From Streptomyces tailanensis (GTDB lineage Bacteria; Actinomycetota; Actinomycetes; Streptomycetales; Streptomycetaceae): a DNA stretch of 64,000 nucleotides. The notes under the pieces are model-generated. The model was not told where the DNA came from. It searched no databases and saw nothing but the letters and a program-made list of their open reading frames with translations. The number at the start of each line of letters is the position of its first letter. The stretch's first letter is position 1. The stretch covers positions 1-64,000 of the forward strand of contig NZ_VTHJ01000022.1 of the NCBI RefSeq assembly GCF_008386495.1, read 5' to 3'. The position numbers and the translations under genes were made by a program. Of this stretch, positions 24,424-32,615 are shown one piece after another.

Positions 24424-26535
24424 TCACGCCTGATTCAGCTCGAACCAGACAACCTTCCCCGCACTCAACCGAGTAGCCCCCCACCGCTTGGCCAACTTAT
24501 TGACGAGGTAGAGCCCCCGGCCCCCCTCATCCGTGGCCCGAGCCTGCCGAAGCCGAGGCAACTGCGGCACATCATCGGTCACCTCACACCGCAGCACATC
24601 GGTCCGCAGCAACCGCAGGGTCACCGGCCGAGTCGCATAGCGCACCGCGTTCGTGACGACCTCACTGATGAGCAGCTCGACGGAATCCGTCAACTCCTCA
24701 AGGCCCCAGCGGGACAACGCATGCCGGGCAAGCCGACGCGCCCGCCCCGGAGCCATCTCCTCCGGTTCCAGGAACCAGTACGCGACATCGCTGGGAGCGA
24801 TCCCATCGAACCGCGCCGCGAGCAACGCGATGTCATCGTCCCGGTCGCCCGGGCCGAGCATGTCGAGCACCTCGTCGCACAACGCCTCCAGCGGCGGCGG
24901 ATGATCCGGCCCGGTCAACTGCGCGGTAGCGGCGAGCTTCTCGCGAAGTTGCTCTATCCCGGTCCACACGTCCCGCAAGCGGGACTCCACCAAACCATCC
25001 GTGTACAGCAACAGCGTGCCCCCGGCCGGCGCGTCCAGCTCCACCGCCTCGAAGTCCACGCCGCCGACCCCGATCGGCGCTCCCGGCGGCACCCGCAGCA
25101 CCTCGGCGCGCCCGCCGAGATGCAGCAGCACCGGCGGCGGATGCCCGGCGTTGGCGATGGTGATCCGATGCGATACCGGGTCGTACACGGCGTACAGACA
25201 GGTCGCCATACGATCCGTGCCCAACCGCTGCGCCTGCTCGTCGAGATGATGGAGCACTTCCTGCGGCGGCAGATCCAGCCCCGCCAGCGTCTGCGCGGTG
25301 GTCCGCAACTGCCCCATGATCGCGGCGGAGGTCATCGAGTGACCCATCACATCACCCACGACCAGCGCGACCCGGCTGCCCGGCAGGGGAATCGCGTCGT
25401 ACCAGTCACCGCCGACCCGCGCGGTCTCGGCGGCCGGCAGATACCGGTGTGCGAGCCGTACGCCGGTGCAGCGCGGCAGCGCCTCCGGCAGCATCGTCCG
25501 CTGCAACTCGTCGGCGATGTACGCCTCGCGGCCGTACAGCACCGCCTTGTCGATGCCGAGCGCGCTGTGCGTGGCGAGCTGGGCGGCGACCAGCAGATCG
25601 TCCTGCTCGAACGGCATCCGCTCCGGTCCGCGCAGGAAGACCGCCGCGCCGATCACCCGGCGCCGCCCGCGCAGCGGCGCGAGGATAGCCCGCTGCCCGG
25701 TCGGCACCGTCAAATCGGCGTCGGACCCCAGCAGTTCCGGCAGCGCGTCATGCGCGGCCGGCGCGTCCGCGAAGACCGGCCGTACACCGCGCAGCACCTC
25801 TGCGAGCGCGCCACCGGGCCGTACCTCGCACTGTTCGGCCGTGACGACCGCCAGGTCGACCGGCTCGGGCTGGAGCACGGGCAGGAAGCCGCCCTCGGTG
25901 TCGCGCTCCTCCGGGATCCGGTCGGTGCGGCGCAGCCGCAGCACCATGGGCCCCGTGGGCCGCTCGTCGCCGACCGGCAGCGGCTCGCGCAGATACACGA
26001 GGATCGCGTCCGAGAACGTCGGCACGGTGGCCCGGCACAGACCCATGACGATCTCGTCCAGGTCGATGCCCCGGGCGATCCGCCGGGTCGCGGCGCCCAC
26101 GAAGCGCAGCCGGTCGCCGTCGCGCCGCATGGGCATGGGGGCGCCCGGCGGCACACCCTGCCCGCTGCGCCGCTCCAGGCCGCCGACCGCACCGGGCGAC
26201 CGGTCCGGCTCGCCGCCGGGCTGCGCCGGAATGGTCTCCGGCGTGGGCCGCGGGCGGTGCGGGTCGGGCTCGGTGGCCGCGGGCTGCGAGTGCTCGGAGA
26301 GCGTCGGCTGGGCGTGCTCCGAGGGAGCAGCCTGACCGCTCTTCGCGCACGACGTGGCCGTACCCGGCTCGGCGGACGCGTCACCCATGCGTGCCTGTGC
26401 CGGTAAGGCCGTGGCGGGCGTGGTGTGCAGCGGCTGCTGGGTATGCAGGACCGCCCCGCAGGGATCCGCAGGGCCGGCGCCGCTCTGAGGGCGCTCGTGG
26501 GAGGTGGGGTGCTCCGTCACGCGTGTCGAATCCAT
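24424..26535 (-). CDS. GAF-SpoIIE phosphatase-HATPase protein
   Basis: Cytoplasmic regulator that likely dephosphorylates an anti-sigma-factor antagonist and carries its own RsbW-like ATPase. Of 703 residues, about 1-135 are disordered and Pro-rich, a GAF-like sensor follows (to ~320), then the PP2C/SpoIIE phosphatase (VGGDWYDAIPLPGSRVALVV, GDVMGHSMTSAAIMGQLRTT, NAGHPPPVLLH, YTDGLVESR, DDDIALLAARFDG) and a C-terminal HATPase (LISEVVTNAVRYA, DEGGRGLYLVNKLAKRWG). The Asp residues of GGDW, GDVMG and DDDIALL are the expected metal ligands. Start ATG/GTG at 26535; no partner gene adjoins it. Confidence 0.92.
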   Translation of the reverse strand: MDSTRVTEHPTSHERPQSGAGPADPCGAVLHTQQPLHTTPATALPAQARMGDASAEPGTATSCAKSGQAAPSEHAQPTLSEHSQPAATEPDPHRPRPTPETIPAQPGGEPDRSPGAVGGLERRSGQGVPPGAPMPMRRDGDRLRFVGAATRRIARGIDLDEIVMGLCRATVPTFSDAILVYLREPLPVGDERPTGPMVLRLRRTDRIPEERDTEGGFLPVLQPEPVDLAVVTAEQCEVRPGGALAEVLRGVRPVFADAPAAHDALPELLGSDADLTVPTGQRAILAPLRGRRRVIGAAVFLRGPERMPFEQDDLLVAAQLATHSALGIDKAVLYGREAYIADELQRTMLPEALPRCTGVRLAHRYLPAAETARVGGDWYDAIPLPGSRVALVVGDVMGHSMTSAAIMGQLRTTAQTLAGLDLPPQEVLHHLDEQAQRLGTDRMATCLYAVYDPVSHRITIANAGHPPPVLLHLGGRAEVLRVPPGAPIGVGGVDFEAVELDAPAGGTLLLYTDGLVESRLRDVWTGIEQLREKLAATAQLTGPDHPPPLEALCDEVLDMLGPGDRDDDIALLAARFDGIAPSDVAYWFLEPEEMAPGRARRLARHALSRWGLEELTDSVELLISEVVTNAVRYATRPVTLRLLRTDVLRCEVTDDVPQLPRLRQARATDEGGRGLYLVNKLAKRWGATRLSAGKVVWFELNQA

Positions 26536-26857
26536 CCGTCCGGGACTGCGCGTCGTGTGCGCAGTTCGTCCCGCAGAAAGGCCGATACCCGGAATACATG
26601 TCCTGGGAACGGAATTCCCGCGTGGTCAGAGGCAGTTCCTGTGCCGCACACGGTATCGGCGGGCCCGCCGGACGACAGCACTGTCCGTCCGACCGGCCGT
26701 CTCCGGCTCGTACCGGTGTAGCCCTCGTACCCCTTGATCACGTCTTGCCGCCCCTCGGTGACGTACGGTCAAGCCCTGCCCGAACTGCGGGAGTTGCCCC
26801 TGTGAACTGTTGTGGAGGACGATCCTACGGTTGCGGACCGGGGGCGCATCAAGGGTC
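26536..26857. other. Intergenic region upstream of SpoIIE-type gene
   Basis: 322 bp without a credible gene. It contains a small inverted repeat GGGAACGGAATTCCC near 26609-26623. It should hold the promoter of the phosphatase gene, which I cannot assign. Confidence 0.35.
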
Positions 26858-27550
26858 TCATGAGGACAAGTGCGCAGGCGTACGGTCCCAGTCGTCCGGG
26901 AGAGACGGTACTCCCCAGGCGGGATTCGGGCGCCAGTGCTGCCAGCCGTCCGAGAGCGGCGGGCCCCAGACCCGGATCGTCTCCACGGCCGACCGCCCCG
27001 CCTCCCTTACCCGCTCGGCGGCTTGAGGGCCCATCAGACCGTCCAGCTGAGCCTGCGCGAACTCGTCCTCGTCGAGCCAGCTCCAGGACCGGTCCGGGTA
27101 CACACAGATGTCCAGGAAGTGATCCTCGGAGTCCACACCGCCCTCCCAACGGGCAAGCGGCGTCTCCAGGTTGACGTACCAGTTCTTGAAACGCCAACCC
27201 TGCTCCCAGAACAGCCACACCGACCAGGGCTCGCCCGGCCGCGCCAGCTTCAGCACTCCGGTGCCCCGCCAGTGGCCGAACGCCACGCCACGGGGCTCCT
27301 TGTACCGGGACGCGAGCGGCACCGAGTTCAGCGACGCGCCGTCCGCGAGGACGGGCTTCACACACTCGGTGCCGGGGGCCAGCCACACCGCCAGCAGGTT
27401 CTCGTCGTCCCGTACGACGGTGACGGGGCGCGCGATGTGGAAGCCCTCACCAGCGTTCTCCCGGTAGCGCCACAGGATCTGGCTCCCGGGCGCCCAGAAC
27501 GCCGCCGACCCGCCTGTTTCCACTCGTCTCACCACTCCGTCGTCTGTCAT
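26858..27550 (-). CDS. DUF402 domain-containing protein (FomD-like)
   Basis: A 230-residue cytosolic protein. The DUF402 core runs from about residue 110 to 200: WRFKNWYVNLETPLARWEGG, SEDHFLDICVYPDRSWSWLD, EDEFAQAQLDGLMGP. Conserved acidic residues in VDSEDHFLDI and LDEDEF fit the divalent-metal site of the family, whose studied members hydrolyse nucleoside diphosphates or, in FomD, a CMP-phosphonate intermediate. Physiological substrate unknown. It lies between the SpoIIE-type gene and fumC on the same strand, with gaps of 322 and 615 bp around its ends to neighbours' starts, so probably single. Confidence 0.8.
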   Translation of the reverse strand: MTDDGVVRRVETGGSAAFWAPGSQILWRYRENAGEGFHIARPVTVVRDDENLLAVWLAPGTECVKPVLADGASLNSVPLASRYKEPRGVAFGHWRGTGVLKLARPGEPWSVWLFWEQGWRFKNWYVNLETPLARWEGGVDSEDHFLDICVYPDRSWSWLDEDEFAQAQLDGLMGPQAAERVREAGRSAVETIRVWGPPLSDGWQHWRPNPAWGVPSLPDDWDRTPAHLSS

Positions 27551-27665
27551 GCCGAGATATTAGGTGTCATGGGCATACGACGCTGCGGCCCCGGTCACGG
27601 TTCACGCGATGGCGGGAAATCAGTTACTGGCGTGTCATCCGGGACGGCCGGAATCCGCCGCCCTG

Positions 27666-29051
27666 TTACGGCCGCGTCATCCTCAGGACATCGAGCGCCG
27701 CGTCGAGTTGCTCCAGGGTGAGGTCGCCGCGGTCCACGTACCCGCCCTCCAGGACGACCTCCCGGATCGTCTTCCGCTCGGCCAGCGCCCTCTTGGCGAC
27801 CTTCGCGGCCTCCTCGTACCCGATGTACTTGTTGAGCGGAGTGACCACGGACGGCGACGACTCGGCGTACTCACGGGCCCGTTCCCGATGGGCCACGATC
27901 CCGTCGACGGTCCGATCGGCGAGCAGCCGAGACACATTGGCGAGCAGCCGGATCGACTCCAGTACGTTCTTCGCGATCACTGGCAGCATGACGTTGAGCT
28001 CGAAGTTGCCGGACGCGCCCGCGGTGGTGACGGTGGCGTCGTTCCCGATGACCTGCGCGGCCACCATGAGCACGGCCTCCGGGATCACCGGATTGACCTT
28101 GCCGGGCATGATCGACGACCCGGGCTGGAGGTCGGGCAGGGAGATCTCCGCGAGCCCTGTCCTCGGCCCGGAGGCCATCCACCGCAGATCGTTGGCGATC
28201 TTCGTGAGCGACACCGCGATCGTACGGAGCTGCCCCGACGTCTCGACGATCCCGTCCCGCGCCCCCTGCGCCTCGAAGTGATCCCGCGCCTCGGTCAACG
28301 GCAGCCCGGTGACCCGCGCGACCTCGGCGATCACGGCGGCGGAGAATCCCGGCGGGGTGTTGATACCGGTGCCAACCGCAGTGCCCCCCAGGGGCAGTTC
28401 GGCAAGGCGGGGGAGCGAGGCGTGGAGCCGCTCGACCCCGTACCGGATCTGGGCCGCATACCCCCCGAACTCCTGCCCGAGCGTGACCGGAGTGGCATCC
28501 ATCAGATGCGTACGCCCGGACTTCACGACGTCGGCGAACTCCACCGACTTGCGGTCGAGAGCGTCCGCGAGATGTTCGAGCGCGGGAACGAGATCCCGGG
28601 TGACGGCGGCGGTGGCGGCGATGTGAATGGACGAAGGAAACACATCATTGGACGACTGCGAGGCATTGACGTGGTCGTTCGGATGCACATCCCGGCCGAG
28701 CCGCTCCGTCGCCAGCGTGGCGATGACCTCGTTGGTGTTCATGTTCGACGAGGTCCCGGACCCGGTCTGGAACACATCCACGGGAAAGTGCTCGTCCCAA
28801 CGCCCCTCGGCCACCTCGGCAGCCGCGTCCTGGATCGCCACGGCGATGTCCTTGTCGAGCACGCCCAGTTCGGCGTTCACCTTCGCGGCGGCGCCCTTGA
28901 TCCTGGCCAGCGCCTCGATATGGGCACGCTCGATCCGCTGCCCGGAGACGGGAAAGTTCTCCACGGCCCGCTGAGTCTGCGCCCGCCACTTGGCGTCCGC
29001 GGGCACCCGGACCTCACCCATGGAGTCGTGTTCGACACGGTATTCACTCAT
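27666..29051 (-). CDS. fumC: Fumarate hydratase class II
   Basis: Oxygen-stable, cofactor-free fumarase of the TCA cycle, interconverting fumarate and malate; homotetramer. The 461-residue protein begins MSEYRVEHDSMGEVRVP and shows TGSGTSSNMNTNEVI, NASQSSNDVFPSSIH, SGRTHLMDATP, TAVGTGIN and the superfamily signature GSSIMPGKVNPV, with all active-site elements in place. ATG 29051 is the family start; the open frame continues upstream through a repeat and terminator and is not coding. It lies directly downstream of an iron-sulfur fumarase gene on the same strand, so the organism has both enzyme types side by side. Confidence 0.96.
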   Translation of the reverse strand: MSEYRVEHDSMGEVRVPADAKWRAQTQRAVENFPVSGQRIERAHIEALARIKGAAAKVNAELGVLDKDIAVAIQDAAAEVAEGRWDEHFPVDVFQTGSGTSSNMNTNEVIATLATERLGRDVHPNDHVNASQSSNDVFPSSIHIAATAAVTRDLVPALEHLADALDRKSVEFADVVKSGRTHLMDATPVTLGQEFGGYAAQIRYGVERLHASLPRLAELPLGGTAVGTGINTPPGFSAAVIAEVARVTGLPLTEARDHFEAQGARDGIVETSGQLRTIAVSLTKIANDLRWMASGPRTGLAEISLPDLQPGSSIMPGKVNPVIPEAVLMVAAQVIGNDATVTTAGASGNFELNVMLPVIAKNVLESIRLLANVSRLLADRTVDGIVAHRERAREYAESSPSVVTPLNKYIGYEEAAKVAKRALAERKTIREVVLEGGYVDRGDLTLEQLDAALDVLRMTRP

Positions 29052-29133
29052 GCCGGGTACAGCGCCCACACCGTCCGTGATGTTCCCGGTGGTAGGCCGT
29101 GCGGGTGAGGGCGATTCTGACGGCGCTGCGGGC

Positions 29134-29169
29134 CGCTGAGAAAACCGGGCGCAGCCCGTTTTTTCAGCG
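29134..29169 (-). terminator. Hairpin terminator after class I fumarase
   Basis: CGCTGAGAAAACCGGGC / GCCCGTTTTTTCAGCG form a long stem with central A:T and G:C blocks, a likely bidirectional intrinsic terminator at the end of the class I fumarase transcript. Confidence 0.75.
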
Positions 29170-29306
29170 GCGCGGGGAACTGCGCGACAAACCACGCACC
29201 ACCCGCACCCGCCAATGCATCCCAACCTCCCGAGTTGGAAGGCGGGGGCGGGGCCGAAGGGGCGCCAGCCCCTGGGGATGGGACGGGTAGGGGCGGCGGG
29301 GGCGAA
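29166..29306 (-). repeat. Composite 3'-UTR repeat module, empty-site copy
   Basis: On the plus strand this reads a short GCGCGGGGAACTGCGCGA block (29170-29187) followed by CACCCGCACCCGCC, a spacer, then 29248-29306 with GCGGGGCCGAAGGGGCGC and ending GGGGCGGCGGGGGCGAA. The same parts in the same order, but with 38 extra bases at 29282/29283, occur inverted at 44592-44765. It begins 28 bp after the class I fumarase stop, in transcript orientation. Confidence 0.75.
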
Positions 29307-29333
29307 ACTTACTCCCCGCCGCGCCCAAAGGCA

Positions 29334-31001
29334 CTACGCCAGCCCAGGCCCCCGCACCGGAATAGACGTGAACGTAGGCGCCGGCGCAGGATCCTTGAAG
29401 AAGTCGTTCCCCTTGTCGTCGACCACGATGAACGCCGGGAAGTCCTCCACCTCGATCTTCCACACGGCCTCCATCCCGAGCTCCTCGTACTCGACGACCT
29501 CGACCTTCTTGATGCAGTCCTGGGCGAGCCGGGCGGCGGGGCCGCCGATGGAGCCGAGGTAGAACCCGCCGTGGCTGCCACAGGCGTCCGTGACCTGCTG
29601 CGACCGATTCCCCTTCGCCAGCATCACCTTGGACCCGCCCGCCGCCTGGAACTGCTCCACATAGGAGTCCATACGCCCGGCGGTCGTCGGCCCGAAGGAC
29701 CCGGACGCGTACCCCTCGGGCGTCTTCGCCGGCCCGGCGTAGTACACCGGGTGGTCCTTCAGGTACTGCGGCATCCCCTCACCCGCGTCCAACCGCTCCT
29801 TGATCTTGGCGTGCGCGATGTCACGCGCCACGACGAGCGGCCCGGAGAGCGACAGCCGGGTCTTGACCGGGTACTTGGTCAGCTCGGCGAGGATGTCGTC
29901 CATGGGCTGGCTGAGGTCGATACGGACCACGTCCGACGACTCGGCCAAGTGCTCGTCGGTCGTCTCCGGCAGGAACCGCGCCGGATCGGTCTCCAACTGC
30001 TCCAGGAACACACCCTCCGCCGTGATCTTCGCGACGGCCTGACGGTCGGCGGAGCAGGACACGGCGATGGCCACGGGGCAGGACGCCCCGTGCCGAGGCA
30101 GCCGGATGACCCGTACGTCATGGCAGAAGTACTTGCCGCCGAACTGCGCCCCGATCCCGATCTTCTGCGTCAACTCGAAGACCTTCTCCTCCAGTTCCTT
30201 GTCCCGGAACCCGTGCCCGAGCGGCGACCCCTCGGCCGGGATCTCGTCCAGGTAGTGCGCGGAGGCGTACTTCGCGGTCTTCAGCGCGTACTCGGCGCTC
30301 GTACCACCCACCACGATCGCGAGGTGGTACGGCGGACAGGCGGCCGTACCCAGCGAACGGATCTTCGCCTCCAGGAACTTCATCATGGAGGCCTCGTTCA
30401 GAACGGCCTTCGTCTCCTGGTACAGGAACGACTTGTTGGCCGACCCGCCACCCTTGGCCATGAACAGGAACTTGTACGCGCCACCGTCGGTCGCGTACAG
30501 CTCTATCTGGGCCGGGAGGTTGGAGCCGGTGTTCTTCTCCTCCCACATGGTGAGCGGAGCCATCTGCGAGTAGCGCAGGTTGAGCTTGGTGTAGGCGTCG
30601 TAGATGCCCTTCGAGAGGGCCTTCTCGTCCTCGCCCCCGGTGAGGACGTTCTGCCCGCGTTTGCCCATGACGATCGCCGTACCGGTGTCCTGGCACATGG
30701 GCAGCACACCGGCGGCCGCGATGTTCGCGTTCTTCAGCAGGTCGAGGGCGACGAACTTGTCGTTGCCCGACGCCTCGGGGTCGTCGATGATCCGCCGCAG
30801 CTGCGCGAGGTGCGCCGGTCGCAGATAGTGCTGGATGTCGTGGATGGCCTCGGCGGCGAGCTTGCGCAGCGCCTCCGGCTCCACCTTGAGGAACGTGCGC
30901 CCGTCGGCCTCGAAGGTGGAGACACCCTCGGAGGTCACCAGCCGGTACGGGGTGGTGTCCTCTCCCATGGGGAGCAGATCGGTGTACTCGAACTCAGGCA
31001 T
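29334..31001 (-). CDS. Fumarate hydratase class I (iron-sulfur)
   Basis: Iron-sulfur fumarase of 555 residues, far longer than the two-subunit form, i.e. the fused FumA/FumB type. N-terminal alpha domain: AIHDIQHYLRPAHLAQLR and LPMCQDTGTAIVMGKRGQ with the first cluster Cys; GTAACPPYHLAIVVGGTSAE with another; GASCPVAIAVSCSADR with the third region. The C-terminal beta domain has GRMDSYVEQFQAAGGSKVML and SHGGFYLGSIGGPAARLAQD. ATG 31001 gives MPEFEYTDLLPMG with GAGG about 11 bases upstream; ATG 31010 has the same site too close. Oxygen-labile in studied relatives. The stop precedes a repeat module and terminator. Confidence 0.95.
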   Translation of the reverse strand: MPEFEYTDLLPMGEDTTPYRLVTSEGVSTFEADGRTFLKVEPEALRKLAAEAIHDIQHYLRPAHLAQLRRIIDDPEASGNDKFVALDLLKNANIAAAGVLPMCQDTGTAIVMGKRGQNVLTGGEDEKALSKGIYDAYTKLNLRYSQMAPLTMWEEKNTGSNLPAQIELYATDGGAYKFLFMAKGGGSANKSFLYQETKAVLNEASMMKFLEAKIRSLGTAACPPYHLAIVVGGTSAEYALKTAKYASAHYLDEIPAEGSPLGHGFRDKELEEKVFELTQKIGIGAQFGGKYFCHDVRVIRLPRHGASCPVAIAVSCSADRQAVAKITAEGVFLEQLETDPARFLPETTDEHLAESSDVVRIDLSQPMDDILAELTKYPVKTRLSLSGPLVVARDIAHAKIKERLDAGEGMPQYLKDHPVYYAGPAKTPEGYASGSFGPTTAGRMDSYVEQFQAAGGSKVMLAKGNRSQQVTDACGSHGGFYLGSIGGPAARLAQDCIKKVEVVEYEELGMEAVWKIEVEDFPAFIVVDDKGNDFFKDPAPAPTFTSIPVRGPGLA

Positions 31002-31160
31002 GTCGCCCATTCCTCACTCGACAAGACAGCGCGGCTGGCCTCCATCGGCAGCGCCCACCAGCGTAGAACCTGCCACTGACGCCGGGCTTGTGAGGTAAGG
31101 CTCAGTTGGACTCCGGTCGATGACCGGTCGATGGCCCGGGTCGATGGCCGAAGAGGGGCT

Positions 31161-31187
31161 ATCGCGATCTATCGTGTTTCGGTACGC
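31161..31187 (+). promoter_or_regulatory. Possible promoter/operator of DUF1707 gene
   Basis: The palindrome ATCGCGAT (31161-31168) is followed by CTATCG, and TACGCT at 31182-31187 sits about 8 bases before GTG 31195, where a -10 box for a leaderless transcript would be. No Shine-Dalgarno sequence precedes the GTG. Weak call from spacing and composition only. Confidence 0.3.
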
Positions 31188-31194
31188 TGCTGCC

Positions 31195-31905
31195 GTGGAC
31201 CTTCAGAAGCAGCCCGAACCGCGCACCTCCGTCGCCGAGTTGCGTGCCTCGGACGCCGACCGTGACCGCATCACGGACATCCTTCGCGACGCCCTCGCCG
31301 AGGGGCGGCTCACCGCCGAGGAGCACGCCGAGCGGGTCGAAGGCGTGCTGGCCACCAAGACGGTCGGCGAGCTGGACGCGTTCATCCGGGACCTGCCGGC
31401 CGCCCACGCCCCCAAGGCGGCGACGTACACACCCGTGTCCGCCGTGCCCAACCGCCCCACCCCCGGCGCCATTCCGATCGACCCCGACGACCGGCTGGTC
31501 GCCGTCTTCAGCGCCTCGGTCCGCAAGGGCCGCTGGCGGGCGGGCCGCCGCATCCATGCGTACGCGATATTCGGCAGCGTGGAGATAGACCTCAGCGAGG
31601 CGCTCTTCGAGCACCGTCAGGTGATGATCAGGGCGATCTCGATATTCGGCAGCGTCGAGATCCGCGTCCCGGAGAACGTCTCGCTGCGCGGCAGCGGCGG
31701 CGGTGTCCTCGGTGATTTCGCGGTGGACACGCTGGATTCCGGTGAGGCGGACGCGCCGGTGGTCTATGTCGAGGGGCTGGCCGTACTGGGCAGCGTCGAG
31801 GCGAAGCCCAAGCGGGGCAAGGCGATCGCCGACCTGATCGACCGTGTCACCGATCGCGTCGCACGCAAGGTCGACAACCATTTGCGCAAACACCTGGATC
31901 ATTGA
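31195..31905 (+). CDS. DUF1707 protein with LiaF-like C-terminal domain
   Basis: A 236-residue protein without a signal peptide or clear membrane helix. DUF1707 spans about residues 12-65 (LRASDADRDRITDILRDALA, EGRLTAEEHAERVEGVLATK) and is followed by a linker and a repeated beta-structure region (AYAIFGSVEIDLSEALFEHR, ISIFGSVEIRVPENVSLRGS) like the LiaF/DUF2154 C-terminus. Function unknown; LiaF-like domains take part in envelope-stress sensing elsewhere, which is only an analogy. GTG 31195 is the family-consistent start and may be leaderless. Confidence 0.8.
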   Translation: MDLQKQPEPRTSVAELRASDADRDRITDILRDALAEGRLTAEEHAERVEGVLATKTVGELDAFIRDLPAAHAPKAATYTPVSAVPNRPTPGAIPIDPDDRLVAVFSASVRKGRWRAGRRIHAYAIFGSVEIDLSEALFEHRQVMIRAISIFGSVEIRVPENVSLRGSGGGVLGDFAVDTLDSGEADAPVVYVEGLAVLGSVEAKPKRGKAIADLIDRVTDRVARKVDNHLRKHLDH

Positions 31906-32078
31906 CGCTTGTGAATTCGACCACGCCCGGACTCTGCCCGAAGGCATCCGGTCCGGTTGTGCCCGCTCGGTGAGGACGCGGATTCCAGCGGTTCGGGACT
32001 CAGTGCATAGGCCCGCGCACAGCGGGTAGGCCTTGCTGCATCGTCTCTCGCTCGCGAAGCCGTCGTCAGGAGTAGACC

Positions 32079-32456
32079 GTGCTGCAACCGCCGCATTCGT
32101 CCCTGCAGGTCGCTGCCGTTCCGCCCCAGCGGGGGCCAGTGCGCGACAGGGATCAGGAAGCCCCGTGGCATACGGAGGCGGTGTGCCGGCGCGACGAGGC
32201 CGGCCTCTTCTTCGCCCCCTCCAAGGAGCCCACCGCGGCCCGCCTCTCCCGAGAGGAAGCCGCCAAGCGCGTCTGCGCCCGCTGCCCCGTCATGGTCGAG
32301 TGCCGCGAACACGCACTCCTGCAACCCGAGCCGTACGGCGTCTGGGGCGGCCTCACGGCAGCGGAACGCCGAGTGGTCCTGGCCCGAAGGCGCCGCCGGG
32401 ACCTGGAGTTGAAGAAGGCGGCGAGGGCGGCTGGCACGATAGCGGCGGCCGGCTGA
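32079..32456 (+). CDS. WhiB-family iron-sulfur transcriptional regulator
   Basis: A 125-residue Wbl protein. Four Cys for the [4Fe-4S] cluster are present: one in AVCRRDEAGLFFAP, two in RVCARCPVMVEC with a fourth at its end. The turn GVWGGLTAAERR and the basic tail RRRRRDLELKKAARAA follow. Wbl proteins bind the principal sigma factor and act as redox- or NO-sensitive regulators. Its place between the DUF1707 gene and glpX matches the locus I associate with wblI in S. coelicolor, but I give no symbol because assignment needs alignment. GTG start with AGGAG 6 bases upstream; a strong terminator follows. Confidence 0.92.
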   Translation: MLQPPHSSLQVAAVPPQRGPVRDRDQEAPWHTEAVCRRDEAGLFFAPSKEPTAARLSREEAAKRVCARCPVMVECREHALLQPEPYGVWGGLTAAERRVVLARRRRRDLELKKAARAAGTIAAAG

Positions 32457-32470
32457 CGTCAATTCGTGGG

Positions 32471-32503
32471 AAAGGCGCCCTCTCCGCACAAGAGGGCGCC
32501 TTT
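32471..32503 (+). terminator. Hairpin terminator after whiB-like gene
   Basis: Perfect 13-bp stem AAAGGCGCCCTCT / AGAGGGCGCCTTT with a 7-base loop, 14 bp after the stop; symmetrical enough to serve the convergent glpX as well. Confidence 0.85.
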
Positions 32504-32519
32504 CTGACGCCGGGGTGCT

Positions 32520-32570
32520 CTTTAGGGGCGCGGGGAACTGCGCGACAAGCCACGACGAACCCGCAGCTCA
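32520..32570 (+). repeat. Dispersed GGGGCGCGGGGAACTGCGCGA element (short form)
   Basis: Reads TTTAGGGGCGCGGGGAACTG then CGCGACAAGCCACGACGAAC and CCGCAG. It lies between the convergent whiB-like and glpX genes. Confidence 0.75.
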
Positions 32571-32615
32571 AAGACGGCAATAGCCCCCTCGAACCCCACG
32601 GCTCAACCGGCGGAG

